64,000 bases of DNA from Limnanthes douglasii subsp. nivea (lineage: Eukaryota; Streptophyta; Magnoliopsida; Brassicales; Limnanthaceae), in assembly GCA_036936605.1 (NCBI GenBank), contig JAUPFV010000005.1, forward strand, positions 54,456,742-54,520,741, written 5' to 3'. Within the stretch, counting starts at the first letter, position 1, and every line of letters begins with the position of its first letter. Made by a program: the position numbers and the translations under genes. The notes below the pieces were generated by a model. It was not told the DNA's origin. It searched no databases and saw only the letters and a program-made list of their open reading frames with translations. Below are positions 1-10,212 of the stretch, one piece after another.

Positions 1-88
1 ATCAGCTCCAGTCGTTCGACCTCGTTGTTTCCAACTTCGTGTCCCTGTTCAGCTATGCAAACTTCATTTTGCGCACCGGCAGCATGAG

Positions 89-613
89 TTAGGGTGATAA
101 TTCTGCTGCCACCTCCCATTTCGCATTACCAGCATCACAACCAAGTATTGTAGTCCCTTTCTGCTTCCCAGTGACATCAACAGCAATAGCTTCCGGTGTA
201 GTACTTTCTTTCATTGGTTCAACAAGTGTTTCAGATTGAACACACCCTCTATCAACTTCTAACTTCTCCCCCTCCGATACTTCACTTTCTTTTGCCTCAG
301 TTGTCTCAAGCTCTTTATGTTCTTCTGCTGTGGACTCCCCCTCAACATCCTCTTCTTCTATTACTTTTTTGGTATCAGAAACTTGTTGGTTCCTCTTGGG
401 AACAAATCCATGCCTCCGAGATTTGTAAACCAATGTTTCCTTAACCACCTTCTCAGTAATATTGGCATCCACAGTTTCAACATCGTCCTCATCTTCACGG
501 AAAAATGGCATTGATAAGGTGTTCAGCAGATTCGCATCCTCACCACCCACTCTTTCCTCTTCCACCTCAAGCTTCTGTTTCAGTTTATTCAAGTCTTTCT
601 TTAATTTTTCAAC
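89..613 (-). CDS. Last visible exon of a minus-strand plant gene of unrecognised function, acidic coiled-coil region
   Basis: The exon opens after an AG acceptor at 614-615 and stays open for 174 codons to a TAA at 89-91. It joins the exon ending at 858 in frame and in phase 0. The N-terminal part is a Lys/Leu/Glu heptad-like coiled coil; the remainder is very rich in Glu, Thr and Val, as in disordered acidic regions. Downstream of the stop, positions 1-88 are open in another minus frame with similar acidic composition, so the stop may reflect a 1-nt shift or another intron, and the gene probably runs off the left edge. I do not recognise a catalytic domain here. The general build suggests the large family of mobile-domain-like nuclear proteins that vary widely in plant genomes; that is inference. 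Confidence 0.5.
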   Translation of the reverse strand, partial: VEKLKKDLNKLKQKLEVEEERVGGEDANLLNTLSMPFFREDEDDVETVDANITEKVVKETLVYKSRRHGFVPKRNQQVSDTKKVIEEEDVEGESTAEEHKELETTEAKESEVSEGEKLEVDRGCVQSETLVEPMKESTTPEAIAVDVTGKQKGTTILGCDAGNAKWEVAAELSP

Positions 614-857
614 CTGAATCAAACGAGCATACGAAATAGTTTAGACCGCTGCCATTGCGAGATACATCATATTTACATTGCTAGATGCATTATTTTTTCA
701 TTGCTAGACTAAGCATATTAACGTTGATAGACAACTTATAATTACGTTTGCTAAATCCCTTATAATGATGCTGCTAGCAAACAACATCTAAACATTTCCT
801 ATATACAGTGTAACCAACTTATATAAAAACAGCCTATGGGAATATGGGAATACTCAC

Positions 858-1322
858 TTGTTCGTTTTTCTCCTCAAGCGACGTTTTCAGCCTTTTGTTT
901 TCAGCTCTTAACTGGTGCAATCGGCTTCGTTTTTTCAGCTTCTTATTGTCACGCAGCACAGACTGTGACAGCCCTCCAAAACTTAGAATACTAGACCTAC
1001 GGTTGTTTTTCTTTTTCAACCTCTCCTCTTTTGTTGTACCAACTCTCGACTTCTTCTCCCCAATGAATTCCCCTAATGTAACATCGTCATCTACCTCAGC
1101 GTTGTCTTCAACCTCAGTGTTCAAACTCCTTCTATTCCTTGTTCCAGCTCCATCATCTACCTGTTTCAGCTTCATTCTTATACTTCTGTTGGCAACAGAT
1201 TTCTTTCTTTTCCTACTCCTCGTTTCACTTGTTTCCCCAGCAGCTTCGCACTTCTTCCGCGAATCATTTTCTCCATAAGCAAAACATTCAGCCGTTGTCA
1301 ACAGTAACTCATCGGCCATAAC
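858..1322 (-). CDS. Internal exon of the same minus-strand gene, basic region followed by coiled coil
   Basis: This 465-nt exon (155 codons) is bounded by a TTCTTAG acceptor just above 1322 and a GTGAGT donor just below 858; both junctions are phase 0. It has an early Met (1319) that could be mistaken for a start, but the acceptor directly in front and the in-frame link to 1581-1724 favour an internal exon. The product has a short acidic start, then several basic clusters (RSRKRKK, KKKNNRR) that look like nuclear localisation signals, then a basic coiled coil that continues into the next exon. Nuclear location is inferred from these clusters. The long plus-strand frame over the same bases is a shadow. 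Confidence 0.55.
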
Positions 1323-1580
1323 CTAAGAAATACAGTATAATATACATTCAGCAACATAATATAAGAATCATTACTGCGAATTACAAACAATTGTGATTCA
1401 TAGACATGTTGATGTTATGATGTTATGCTACATTGGATGCGATTTGTTTGATCTTTTGATTGATAGATATGTTTATTTATTTTTAACTGTAATATTGATG
1501 GCTGCGATTTGGGTGTTGGATTCATGGGTATGAGATTTGTTTGATTTTAAAATTTGGACATTGATAGATGCATTAAATAC

Positions 1581-1724
1581 CTGGTCATCCCTGAGCTGAC
1601 TGACCATCTGGATCATTTCGAATGTCGACTATTTTCCCTCTAGTCCCCACCACTTGTAAAATCTAGAGATTATGTTTGGCCTTGGTATTTCGACGTTTAT
1701 CGAAATATGCTCCATCAGAAATGG
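1581..1724 (-). pseudogene. Internal exon of the same gene, carries an in-frame TAG
   Basis: The exon is 144 nt (48 codons), with acceptor CTATGCAG above 1724 and donor GTATTT below 1581, both phase 0. The frame reads through a Trp-rich stretch (FYKWWG) and is broken by a TAG at 1629-1631. Too short to be a separate gene, it is convincing only because both boundaries keep the frame of its neighbours. The stop implies that the present allele cannot make the full protein, independent of the retrotransposon insertion upstream. Confidence 0.5.
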
Positions 1725-1798
1725 CTGCATAGAATATAACTCAACATTATAAAAACGGTTTCGAAACAAACATGTTGATCATAACCCATTGTACTTAC

Positions 1799-1946
1799 AA
1801 ATAGCAGAGCAACGCATCCGATGACTCTTGCAGGCTTCCCGACCTTAATACATTTGTCCAGTGATTTATGCAGCTTCTCCAAGATGGATCCAGACCAGTC
1901 ATAGTCATTTATTTTTTCAAGATTCTCCACGTAGAATATTGCTGTC
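1799..1946 (-). pseudogene. 3' part of an exon split by the Tat retrotransposon
   Basis: Reading minus strand from the element boundary, the frame gives a conserved-looking segment (YDWSGSILEKLHKSLD, KPARVIGCVALLF) and ends at a GTAAGT donor below 1799. The other part of the exon lies at 12443-12569. Counting one copy of the CTGTC target duplication, the two parts total 270 nt, exactly 90 codons, phase 0 at both ends. That fit is the best evidence that the element interrupted a coding exon. A short ORF beginning at 1930 uses a GTG and is part of this exon, not a gene of its own. Confidence 0.6.
1942..1946. repeat. Target-site duplication (left), CTGTC
   Basis: CTGTC directly precedes the TG of the 5' LTR. 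The same five bases follow the CA of the 3' LTR at 12443-12447. A 5-bp duplication is the normal integrase signature of Ty3/gypsy elements. Confidence 0.9.
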
Positions 1947-2382
1947 TGATGAGTCCAAATTCAGCATGCTCCCCGGACACGGACAGATCAGTCCAAGGCC
2001 TCCAAACCAGACAGATCGGACAGATCACATGGACCGGACAGATCACTTTGAACACTATGACCATAGGACTATTCGAACTATGACAAAAGTACTAAAAACC
2101 CTAAACACTTCTTGACTAAGCTACTTGCTCTCCTGCTTAGAGTTCATGGGTCTTTGAACATGACCCGGGTCCATTAAACATGACCCGAAAGCCCATAAGG
2201 GCCCAAACATCAGGGTATAAATACCCAACCACCTGCATTAACTATAGGTAATGAAAATTAACTGCTACAAAGATGCTTAATTATATCTCTAGTCTCTACT
2301 TTAAACTCTTAACACCCACATACTTCCTTAAAACACCAACTGAAATTACCAGCCTACCCTCAAGCGATTATTATCCACACCA
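1947..2382 (+). repeat. 5' LTR of element A
   Basis: 436 bp from TGATGAGTC to CCACACCA, matching 12008-12442. It contains the palindrome GGGTATAAATACCC at 2213-2226, a TATA box that would drive the genomic transcript. GGACAGATC-like motifs recur in its first third. Confidence 0.93.
2213..2226 (+). promoter_or_regulatory. LTR TATA box inside a palindrome
   Basis: GGGTATAAATACCC is identical in the 3' LTR (12273-12286) and in the diverged solo LTR (18387-18400). It is the best-conserved block of this LTR family and is followed by a shared CAACCAC. Role as core promoter is inferred from position and motif. Confidence 0.65.
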
Positions 2383-2385
2383 AAT

Positions 2386-2402
2386 TGGCGACCACAGTGG
2401 GA
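2386..2402 (+). other. Primer-binding site of element A
   Basis: TGGCGACCACAGTGGGA starts three bases after the LTR end. The equivalent site of element B is TGGCGCCGTCTGTGGGA. Position and the TGGCG start fit a tRNA primer site; I do not assign the tRNA with confidence. Confidence 0.6.
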
Positions 2403-2409
2403 GAAGAAG

Positions 2410-4798
2410 GTGCCTGAATCAAGCATTCAAAACCAGCTAAGAAAATCTGTCCGAATGAATCCGGACAATCCAGAGCTACCACCTACTTTGCTCGAAGTGG
2501 TGGAAGAGAACGATGAATACAGTGTCGAAGAGCGTGATAGGCTAAAATGTGAAATAGAAGCTCTGAGGGCAGAAAAGGCCAAGATGGGCGTAAAAGAAAA
2601 ATCCAAAGCATCGGTTGCTCATCACACCGATAACCCCAGAGAGCATGGGTCTTCAAAAACTCATGTGAGCACCAAAAAGACTAATGCCAGTTCTAAAAAG
2701 TCTCACGGTCCAAGCCTATGGAGAGTTCTGACTCGAGCTCAGAATCTTTTGATAGCTCTTCGGACAGTGAGAGAGTTGAAAAAAATCCTTGTCCTTTAGC
2801 AGCGATGAGGGTTGAACTAGAAAGAAACAAAGGCAGATCAAAAAGTATTCAAGAAAAAGGGATAGGCATGGAAAAATGAAGAAGAATATTGGAAAAGGGT
2901 CATCACACAGCCGGAGGCATGTGGACAAGATGCTAATGGATCCTTTTGCCTTCCACGATGAACCAGGTATCTTTGCAACTCCCAATGAGGATACTGTGTT
3001 CAGTCGTGGAAGGAATTGGAGGCAATCTCCATTGTCTTCTAAAATTCTGTCTGAAAACCTCCCCAAGAGGTTTGACAGCACCAAAATAGAGAAGTACGAT
3101 GGCAGTACTGATCCGGACAACCATCTGGAGTAATTTAAAAACTTCATGATGAACTTTGACGATGATGATAAACTACTTTGTAGGGCATTCTCCCAATCTT
3201 TTACGGGGAGTGCTCTGAAATGGTAAAACAGCTTGCCTCAGGGTTGTATTAAAGATTTCGATACGTTTTGGGTGGCCTTTCGAAGGCAGTTCGTAGGGAG
3301 TAAAGAGCTGAAGGGCAATGGAGACACAATAATCCATTGTGCCCAGGAGCCAAATGAATCCTTGAAAGAGTATATAAGTCTTTTTGTGAACACCAAGAAT
3401 GGGTTGGCTGATTGCTTCGAACAAGTGGCAATAGCATCCCTAAGGCAAGGCTTGAATCCAGGCAATCTAGCTGATTCAGTAACTAGAAAGAAGGCCATGA
3501 CCTGGGGAGGGTTGCTGAATCAGGTTGGCAAACAGATAAATGTTGATGAAACAAAGAAAACCAGGGTGCACAGGCAGGTGAGGTCTACCCCAGTGGCACC
3601 AAGTCCCAATCAAAATCAGTCCGGGAACAAAGCAAGAGAAACCGGACAGGGGCAAGGTAGAGCAAAAGCTCAGTCTCAGCCAGCTGCTCCTGCTCAGATT
3701 CAGCAATCCAGAAATAAAAGAGGGTCATGGGTGCAACCGGAGTGGTTCGCAGAGTTAAAAAAAAGTGTGGCCACCATTTTCGATAAAACAAAGGATGAGG
3801 TGCATTACCGGAGACCAGCAACACTGCAGTCTCCCAGAGAGCATCGCAACAACTCTTTTTGCCAATATCACAAGGATATTGGTCATACCATCGATGACTG
3901 CATAGCATTGAAGCAAGAAGTTCAAAACTTGATTGAAAGGGGGAAGCTGGGAGCTTACGTTAAAAGAAGAGGAGGCAACATGCCTGACAACACTCACCGG
4001 GTTGGTCCAAGTAATGTTGCTCCGGAGGGGGCCATGGTTATAGTTGAAAGGTTTGACGTGGAATCTGAATACTTGGATCCTGATCCAACTCGAAACAGAG
4101 TGGGTGCTATAGAGGAATATTCTAGATCAGTCTCCGGGCTCATTAAGTTTTTCGAGTCGCTTACAATTTTCGGAGGAGACACTATGACAGCTCCTACTGC
4201 TTCTTCGAGGAAGAGGCATGTTCATACTTTGGCCTCCCAGCTAGAAGGAGGCATGGCATCCTATCAGTCACCGAACTCATTCCCCTTCATTGTGTTTGAT
4301 GAAGATGATTTAAGAAACATTGCTGGCCCTCATGAGGATGCTGTTGTCATAGGAGCATCTATAGGGGGCAATGACATAAGACGAATCCTGGTGGATACTG
4401 GAAGCTCAGCCAATATCCTTTTCCTAATCACTTACAAGAAAATGAAAAATCCAGCTGTAATTCAGAATTCGGACAAGTCAATCATGGGCTTCACAGGCAG
4501 CTCAGCAGATGTGATCGGGGAGTTCGAAGAAAAGGTATTATTGGGCAAGAGCCCTTTCAAGACAATGGTTAGAATACTCTTTATTGTGGTGGATTGTCCC
4601 ACTTGCTATAATGCTATTCTAGGGAGGTCTTGGCTCTCTAGGATGCTTGTAGTGGCTTCAACAGTCCACCAGTGCTTGAAATATGTTGTTCAGGGACAGG
4701 TTGGAGTCGTCCGGAGCAGCCAAAAGATTGCAAGAGAATGTTATGCCACTGCCCTGGCTCCTCGAACGCTGGGGGCAGTCCGTATCAATGAAAAATAG
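2410..4798 (+). pseudogene. gag and protease region of element A, broken by stops and a frameshift
   Basis: This region encodes capsid/nucleocapsid and the aspartic protease. The N-terminal part (2410-2799, first ATG 2455) is charged and helical. After a shift near 2780 the frame holds the retrotransposon gag core (PKRFDSTKIEKYDG at about 3062, LPQGCIKDFD at about 3233), a C2HC-like zinc finger near 3860 (CQYHKDIGHTIDDC) and the protease signature [11 protein letters not shown] near 4393. In-frame stops lie at 3131-3133, 3224-3226 and 4796-4798. Element B has the same order. Downstream RT is in the same frame, so the original product was probably one polyprotein, with a further stop at 4856-4858 in the linker. 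Confidence 0.85.
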
Positions 4799-4858
4799 CA
4801 GTTTGAGGGCCTTTCTGGGGGTGAGGGTGAAATTGATGACCCCAGAGAGACCCCCTGA

Positions 4859-6826
4859 GTGTTGATACCAATTGAAGAGGTAGAAACACACTGTTTGGAA
4901 GATGGGAAAAGTGTCAAGATAGGGTCTAAAATGCCACCTATGTTGAAGAATGAAATGTTGAAGTTTTTAAAAAACCATCAGCACGTTTTTGCTTGGTGCA
5001 ATGCTGATGTTACTGGAGTTCCATCAGAAGTAATATCACATCAACTATCAGTCCGGAGAGACGTAGCACCAGTAGTTCAAAAAAGAAGAGCTTTCTCCAA
5101 AGAAAAAGTTGATGTCATTGTACAAGAGGTTGACAGGCTCACAAAGATGGGGCATATCAAGGAGTCTCAATACCCTTTGTGGACTGCCAATCCTGTCTTG
5201 GTGAAAAAGAAGAATGGTAAGTGGCGCATGTGCATTGACTTCACATACCTCAATAGAGCTTGCCCAAAAGACTTGTATCCGGTCCCCCGGATTGATCAGT
5301 TAGTAGACTCTACCTCTGGGAACAAGCTGCTTTCCTTTATGGATGCTTTCTCCGGATACAATCAGATTCAAGTGGATCCAAGGGATCAAGAGCATACCAC
5401 ATTTATCACAGACAGAGGTATTCATTGCTACAAAGTTATGCCCTTTGGTCTGAAAAATACTGGGGCTACTTATCAGAGGTTAGTCAACAAGGCATTTGCT
5501 GATCAAATTGGAAGAAATATGGAAGTGTACATTGATGACATGATGGTGAAGAGCGTACATGAGCAGTTGCACTTGTCCGATCTCCAAGAAACTTTTGCCA
5601 ACTTGGTAAAAGTGAATTTGAAGTTAAACCCTGAAAAGTGTGTGTTCGGAGTGCAGTCCGGGAAGTTTCTAGGCTATATCATAAGTGAGCATGGAATACA
5701 GCCCGATCCGGACCAGCTAAATGCTCTTTTCCAGATGGAACCTCCTCGAAACATTAAAGAAGTACAACGGTTAACGGGGAGGTTAGCTGCCTTAAACAGA
5801 TTTATCTCAAGGTCTTCGGACAGGTGTGCTCCTTTCTTTCAAACTTTGAAGGGTGCAAAGGGCTTTGATTGGACCCCGCAGTACGATGAGGCTTTCAATG
5901 AGATCAAGAAACACATGTCCTCCCCCAAAACTTTGTTCAAGCCAGTCGATGGGGAGACTCTCTTTGTATACTTGGCAGTTTCAAGTTGTGCCATCAGTGT
6001 TGTGCTGGTAAGAGAGGTCGATAGTCATCCCCATCCAGTGTACTACATCAGCAAAAGCTTGATAGATGCAGAGAAGCGTTACTTAAAACTTGAGAAATTG
6101 GCATTATCCCTGGTGGTAGCTGCAAGGAAGATGAGGCTTTATTTCCAGGCTCATCCTATCATCGTCCAGACCTCTTTTCCCCTAAAGAATGTCCTTCAAA
6201 AAGCAGACATTTTGAGCAGAATGACTAAGTGGTCAATAGAGTTGGGGGACTTTGACATAGACTTTGCTCCCCGAACAGCAGTCAAAGCCCAAGCTGTGGC
6301 TGATTTTCTGGTCGAATTCCACTCCGACAGGGATTCAGAGCAAGCTACTGATATAAAAGATAAAAAAGTATGGGTCGTCCGAACAGATGGTGGATCTAGC
6401 ACAATGGGATGTGGTGCAGGAGTATGTTTAACTTCCCCGTACGGAGATAAGATGTACCAGGCTATTTGTTTTGCTTTCAGGGCATCTAATAACGAGTCCG
6501 AATACGAAGCAGCTATAGCTGGGTTAAAGTTAGCCCACATTTGTGGGGCCAAGAGGGTGAAGCTGTTAAGTGACTCCCAACTACTTATCCACCATGCCCA
6601 AGGCCAATCTGAGGCTAAGAAGGAGCAACTTGTGAAGTATTTACTCCTCCTCAAAAATGAAGCGCTTAAGTTTAAAAGTGTTGTCTATGAACACATTCCC
6701 CGGGCAGAAAATGAGCTAGTAGACTCACTAGCAACCGTAACCTATACGGAGTCATATCCCTGGATCTATGTGCTTGAAAGCCCCTCTATTCAACTTAGTA
6801 AGGGTAAAGAAGAGGAAATTTTTTAA
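4859..6826 (+). CDS. Reverse transcriptase with two RNase H domains, element A
   Basis: An open stretch of 655 codons. The RT domain holds KKKNGKWRMCIDF and the catalytic YIDD box near 5530, preceded by MPFGLKNTGATYQRL. A gypsy-type RNase H follows (YISKSLIDAEKRYLKLEK, about 6043-6100). From about 6367 a second RNase H appears with RTDGGS, ESEYEA, SDSQL and a final ENELVDSLA; this is the archaeal-type copy known from Tat elements. The RT active site is intact by eye. It ends at a TAA (6824-6826), beyond which integrase continues in the same frame, so the stop is probably a lesion or a read-through point. It has no ATG of its own at the left end. Confidence 0.92.
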   Translation: MLIPIEEVETHCLEDGKSVKIGSKMPPMLKNEMLKFLKNHQHVFAWCNADVTGVPSEVISHQLSVRRDVAPVVQKRRAFSKEKVDVIVQEVDRLTKMGHIKESQYPLWTANPVLVKKKNGKWRMCIDFTYLNRACPKDLYPVPRIDQLVDSTSGNKLLSFMDAFSGYNQIQVDPRDQEHTTFITDRGIHCYKVMPFGLKNTGATYQRLVNKAFADQIGRNMEVYIDDMMVKSVHEQLHLSDLQETFANLVKVNLKLNPEKCVFGVQSGKFLGYIISEHGIQPDPDQLNALFQMEPPRNIKEVQRLTGRLAALNRFISRSSDRCAPFFQTLKGAKGFDWTPQYDEAFNEIKKHMSSPKTLFKPVDGETLFVYLAVSSCAISVVLVREVDSHPHPVYYISKSLIDAEKRYLKLEKLALSLVVAARKMRLYFQAHPIIVQTSFPLKNVLQKADILSRMTKWSIELGDFDIDFAPRTAVKAQAVADFLVEFHSDRDSEQATDIKDKKVWVVRTDGGSSTMGCGAGVCLTSPYGDKMYQAICFAFRASNNESEYEAAIAGLKLAHICGAKRVKLLSDSQLLIHHAQGQSEAKKEQLVKYLLLLKNEALKFKSVVYEHIPRAENELVDSLATVTYTESYPWIYVLESPSIQLSKGKEEEIF

Positions 6827-8086
6827 ATACAAGTGAAACAGCCTCAAGACTGGAGGTTTCCTCTCCAACAATATCTCTCTAAGGGTGTTGTGCCTCCAGA
6901 TAAGTCACTAGCCAGAAAATTGAAACACAAGGCTCGTGGTTTCATCATATTGAGAGAAGTGTTATACAAGAAATCTTATAGTAAACCTCTCCTACGCTGT
7001 TTGGGGGATGAAGAATCACAAATGGTCCTCTCTGAATTGCATGATGGTGAGGGATCAGCCCATTGTGTCTTTAGAGCTTTAACAAGAAGAGTTTTACTCT
7101 CCGGTTACTATTGGCCATCAATCATGAAAGATGCTAAGGAATTGGTGAGGAGGTGTGACCCATGCCAGAGGTACAACAATGAAATTCATGTACCAGCCAT
7201 TCCTTTAGAATCAATTTCTGAGCCTATTCCTTTTGCTCGATGGGGATTGGATTTAGTAGGGCCTCTCCCTGTGGCGTCCGGAGGGCGCAAAACTATAATT
7301 GTGGCCATAGACTACTTCTCGAAGTGGATAGAAGCAGCCCTTCTAGCAGGGACAACATCAAAAGCTGTTATAAAATTCATTCTGTCCAACATATGTTGCA
7401 GATTTGGTGTCCCACAGAAAATAACAATGGACAATGGGCCACAGTTCGACAATAGAAAAATGGAGAGCTTCTGTGCCTCGAGGGGTATACAACATTGTTT
7501 TTCTTCACCTTTCCACCCACAAGCAAATGGGCAAGTTGAAGTGGCTAATAGAACTATACTGTCCGGCTTAAAGAAGAATTTGGAAGAGGCTGCTGGGAAG
7601 TGGCCTAGTTATTTACAAGAGGTCTTGTGGGCCTACCGGACAACACCTGGGGCTGCAACACAAGAATCACCCTTTGCCTTGGTCTATGGGATGGATGCAG
7701 TAGCTCGCATAGAAGCAACTCTCCCCTCTTTTCGTGTTCACAACTTCTCCGAACATGCTAATGAGGTGGCAATCAGAGGTCAACTTGATTTGATAGAAGA
7801 AAGACGAGTTAAAGCTCACCTTAGAGTTGCACACTATCAAGGTTTGATGAGAAGCAAGTTTGCTTCTAAAGTTAAAAGAAGAGATTTCCAACCTGGGGAC
7901 AAAGTATTAAGGGAGGTCTTCTTACACACTAAAGAAAAGCTCTTCGGAAAGCTGGCCCCAACTTGGGAGGGTCCGTATATCGTTGTTGAAAGAATTAAGC
8001 CTGGAACTTATTGGTTGGAAGACAAAGATGGCAGAGTTCTAACACATCCTTGGAATATCGAGCATCTCCGGATGTACTTGGAATAG
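6827..8086 (+). CDS. Integrase of element A
   Basis: The frame is open after the TAA at 6824-6826 and has no ATG at its 5' end, as expected for a polyprotein part. An H2C2 zinc-binding region is visible (LHDGEGSAHC near 7038, CDPCQR near 7159). The DDE catalytic triad is present: Asp in WGLDLVGPLP (about 7245), Asp in TMDNGPQFDN (about 7428) and Glu in NGQVEVANRTI (about 7528). The C-terminal part is basic and ends with a GPYIV core typical of gypsy integrase C-terminal domains. The stop is TAG at 8084-8086. By eye this is the best-preserved sense domain of the element. Confidence 0.92.
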   Translation: MQVKQPQDWRFPLQQYLSKGVVPPDKSLARKLKHKARGFIILREVLYKKSYSKPLLRCLGDEESQMVLSELHDGEGSAHCVFRALTRRVLLSGYYWPSIMKDAKELVRRCDPCQRYNNEIHVPAIPLESISEPIPFARWGLDLVGPLPVASGGRKTIIVAIDYFSKWIEAALLAGTTSKAVIKFILSNICCRFGVPQKITMDNGPQFDNRKMESFCASRGIQHCFSSPFHPQANGQVEVANRTILSGLKKNLEEAAGKWPSYLQEVLWAYRTTPGAATQESPFALVYGMDAVARIEATLPSFRVHNFSEHANEVAIRGQLDLIEERRVKAHLRVAHYQGLMRSKFASKVKRRDFQPGDKVLREVFLHTKEKLFGKLAPTWEGPYIVVERIKPGTYWLEDKDGRVLTHPWNIEHLRMYLE

Positions 8087-8574
8087 CACTTGTATAAATA
8101 TTTACTTGTTTAAACATCCATGTAAATATTTGGGGGCATACTCTTTCCTCCCCGGTGGCACGGAGAGGTTTTAATGAGGTGTCCGGGCTGTTAAATAAAT
8201 GCCTTCTTAAAAATTTTCTAAGTGTTTTTTAAAGTTTTGTCCCTTGTCATACTATCCGGACTGAAATATCTAAGGGCTATTTAAACTCTAGTCGGAGAAT
8301 TTAAACACTCTCACAATGCAACAACTAAAGGCTACTTAAACTCTGGCTATCAAAATTAAAATGAACAATGAAAGAAGATGATGGTTGCACAAAACATAGA
8401 TATTCATTGAATGAAATAACTTAAACTTGCCTTGGCCTTCCAAGGACTTTTAAATAGTCAAGATACAGCATAAAAAACCTGTCCGGTCGAGCACCGGACA
8501 CCATTACAAAAATGAGTGCCTTGGCCTTCCAAGGACTTTAGTCTGAATAAAAAATAAACAAAGTAAATCATAAG
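8087..8574. other. Spacer between pol and antisense gene of element A
   Basis: Non-coding on both strands. A 21-nt CTTGGCCTTCCAAGGACTTT-type block occurs twice (about 8431 and 8520) and has internal dyad symmetry (CCTTGG...CCAAGG). It would lie in the 3' untranslated part of both the sense pol transcript and the antisense transcript. Confidence 0.5.
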
Positions 8575-10127
8575 TTAAGGTTGAGCCTTTGAAGATGGCT
8601 CACCTTCATACACCTTCTTGCCTTTGGAGTCGTTTTTCCCTTCGTCTACCTTCTTGCCTTTGGGATCGTCTTTCTCTTCATCTGGGCTCTCCCCGGTATG
8701 CTCTTCATCATCGGATGAGGACGCACTGGAGACTCCATCCTGGTCCTCTTCGGCCATTGTATGATATGGAAGGTCATCATCGTCTACATAACGCCACAAG
8801 TCCCCTAAGTTCCTCTTCGGATATTTTTCATGAAATAGTAGAACCATGCCAGACCTCACCTTCTCAATCAATAGATCTTCGCTTTTAATCATCTGGTTGG
8901 CATAGGCATTGATCCTGGCTTGGATCGTAGCCTCTTGATCCCTTAACAAAGTGGTTTTCTCCTCGGCAGCCTTGGATGCTGCATTCTCAAGAGCAATCTT
9001 GTCAGTAGTTAGGTTGGTGATAATCTTGTCCTTTGCCTTGGTCTCTTCTTTTGAGGCAGTAAGGTCTTTCTCCACTCCGGACAGCTTTTCCCGGAGGTCT
9101 CTGATGGTTTCCTCTAGAGTAGCAACTTTTGTGTTGCTTTCTTCCTGATTCTTCTTCAACTCCTCATTTGCTTCCTTTAGCAAGTCAGTATTGGCAGTAG
9201 CAGTGCGAAGGTCTTCGGACAGCTTTTCCTTCTCAGACTTAAGGTCTTTGATGGTGTCTGCTTGACTCCGAACTTGTCTCTCCAGTGTAAGTACCGGCTG
9301 CACATTGCTTAGCAAGGAGTGGGCTATGGTGTCCTTTTCACTAGAGACAATGAAAGTCTTACCATTGAAGTTGACGGTGTTAGAGTTGCTCGGAGGAACG
9401 TAGGGCCCTGCGAAGTCGTCTCTTGGGAGGTTGAGGAAGTATTCGCCAAGTTCACCAAGACCGGTGATGTCTACTTCATCAATGTTGAGCTCTCCTCCCT
9501 CAACTTCATCAGTATGAAAGTCCCTTGGGATCTCTTCAGCATATGTTAGGTCAGAAGGGTCAGCCTGGAAAGAAGGCTCCGGATCCCGGAGAGCAAGCTC
9601 ATCTCCCTTAGCAGACTTTTTCTTCTTGGCTGCCCGGTCTGCCCCTTCACTCCCCTGCTTGCGATTCCTCTTGGAAGCCCTTGGAGGTTTTGGGAGGTCT
9701 GCTTCCTACCTTTGGGACTCTTGCTCCACTACCTGCAAAAGAGCAGCATCGATTTGGCTCTGAGCCGGCCCCTCCGGGTCTGTTGGAGCATCCTTCTCAG
9801 CATCATCAGGATTAGCATTGCTCACCACCTTTTTGCCTTTCTTCTTGCCCTTCATTTTGCTTGGGGCTTTGGCCCGGCCTGGCAGGAAAAGTGTCCCATC
9901 TGCTTCATGGGACCTCTTAAGCACTGTGTCCGGAGAAGGTTGGGTGGTGAGCTCCTCCCAAGTCAGGTCTCTCCGACCTGTGGTGTTCCACAGGTGAGAC
10001 CTTGCCAGATTTCCACTAGTGAAGGCATTGTGGAATCGGTTCCCCCAGTTCTCTGCAGCCCAGGCATTGATTTTGCCACAAGTGACCTGTCCAGCCTTCA
10101 AGTAATCACCGAACTCCTTAGGGAGTT
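8575..10127 (-). CDS. Antisense gene of element A, exon 2 (basic linker, coiled coil, acidic tail)
   Basis: The exon starts after a TTAACAG acceptor at 10128-10134 and completes the split codon left by exon 1. It runs 516 codons to a TAA at 8575, with one TAG at 9706-9708. The first part is an aromatic/basic segment (WAAENWGNRFHNAF), then a Lys-rich low-complexity linker, then a conserved-looking stretch ending NFNGKTFIVSS. From about residue 725 of the joined frame it is a long coiled coil, followed by the motif YPKRNLGDLWRYVDDDD and an acidic tail with KGKKVDEG repeats. Element B has the same C-terminal plan. Function is unknown; antisense ORFs in Tat elements are a known class. Confidence 0.75.
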
Positions 10128-10212
10128 CTGTTAAGACAAAAGAAAGATCAATTAATTTAAAACCAACTTTAAGAAGGAAGAAGTAGACAAGGATTTAAAA
10201 TGGGAGACTTAC
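10128..10212 (-). other. 85-bp intron in the antisense gene of element A
   Basis: Minus strand begins GTAAGTCTCC and ends TTTTGTCTTAACAG, with a pyrimidine-rich 3' part. It splits a codon after its first base. Splicing joins two long frames that are in different minus frames, and element B has an intron at the same place and phase (46422-46472). The short reading through the intron that ends at 10169 is an artefact. Confidence 0.75.

Noticed and set aside
844..1278. 144-codon plus-strand ORF
   Set aside because: Hydrophobic shadow of the basic minus-strand exon at 858-1322, whose splice phases fit its neighbours.
6196..6654. 152-codon minus-strand ORF across the RNase H region
   Set aside because: Lies over well-conserved sense RNase H motifs, has no counterpart in element B and is unrelated to the spliced antisense gene.
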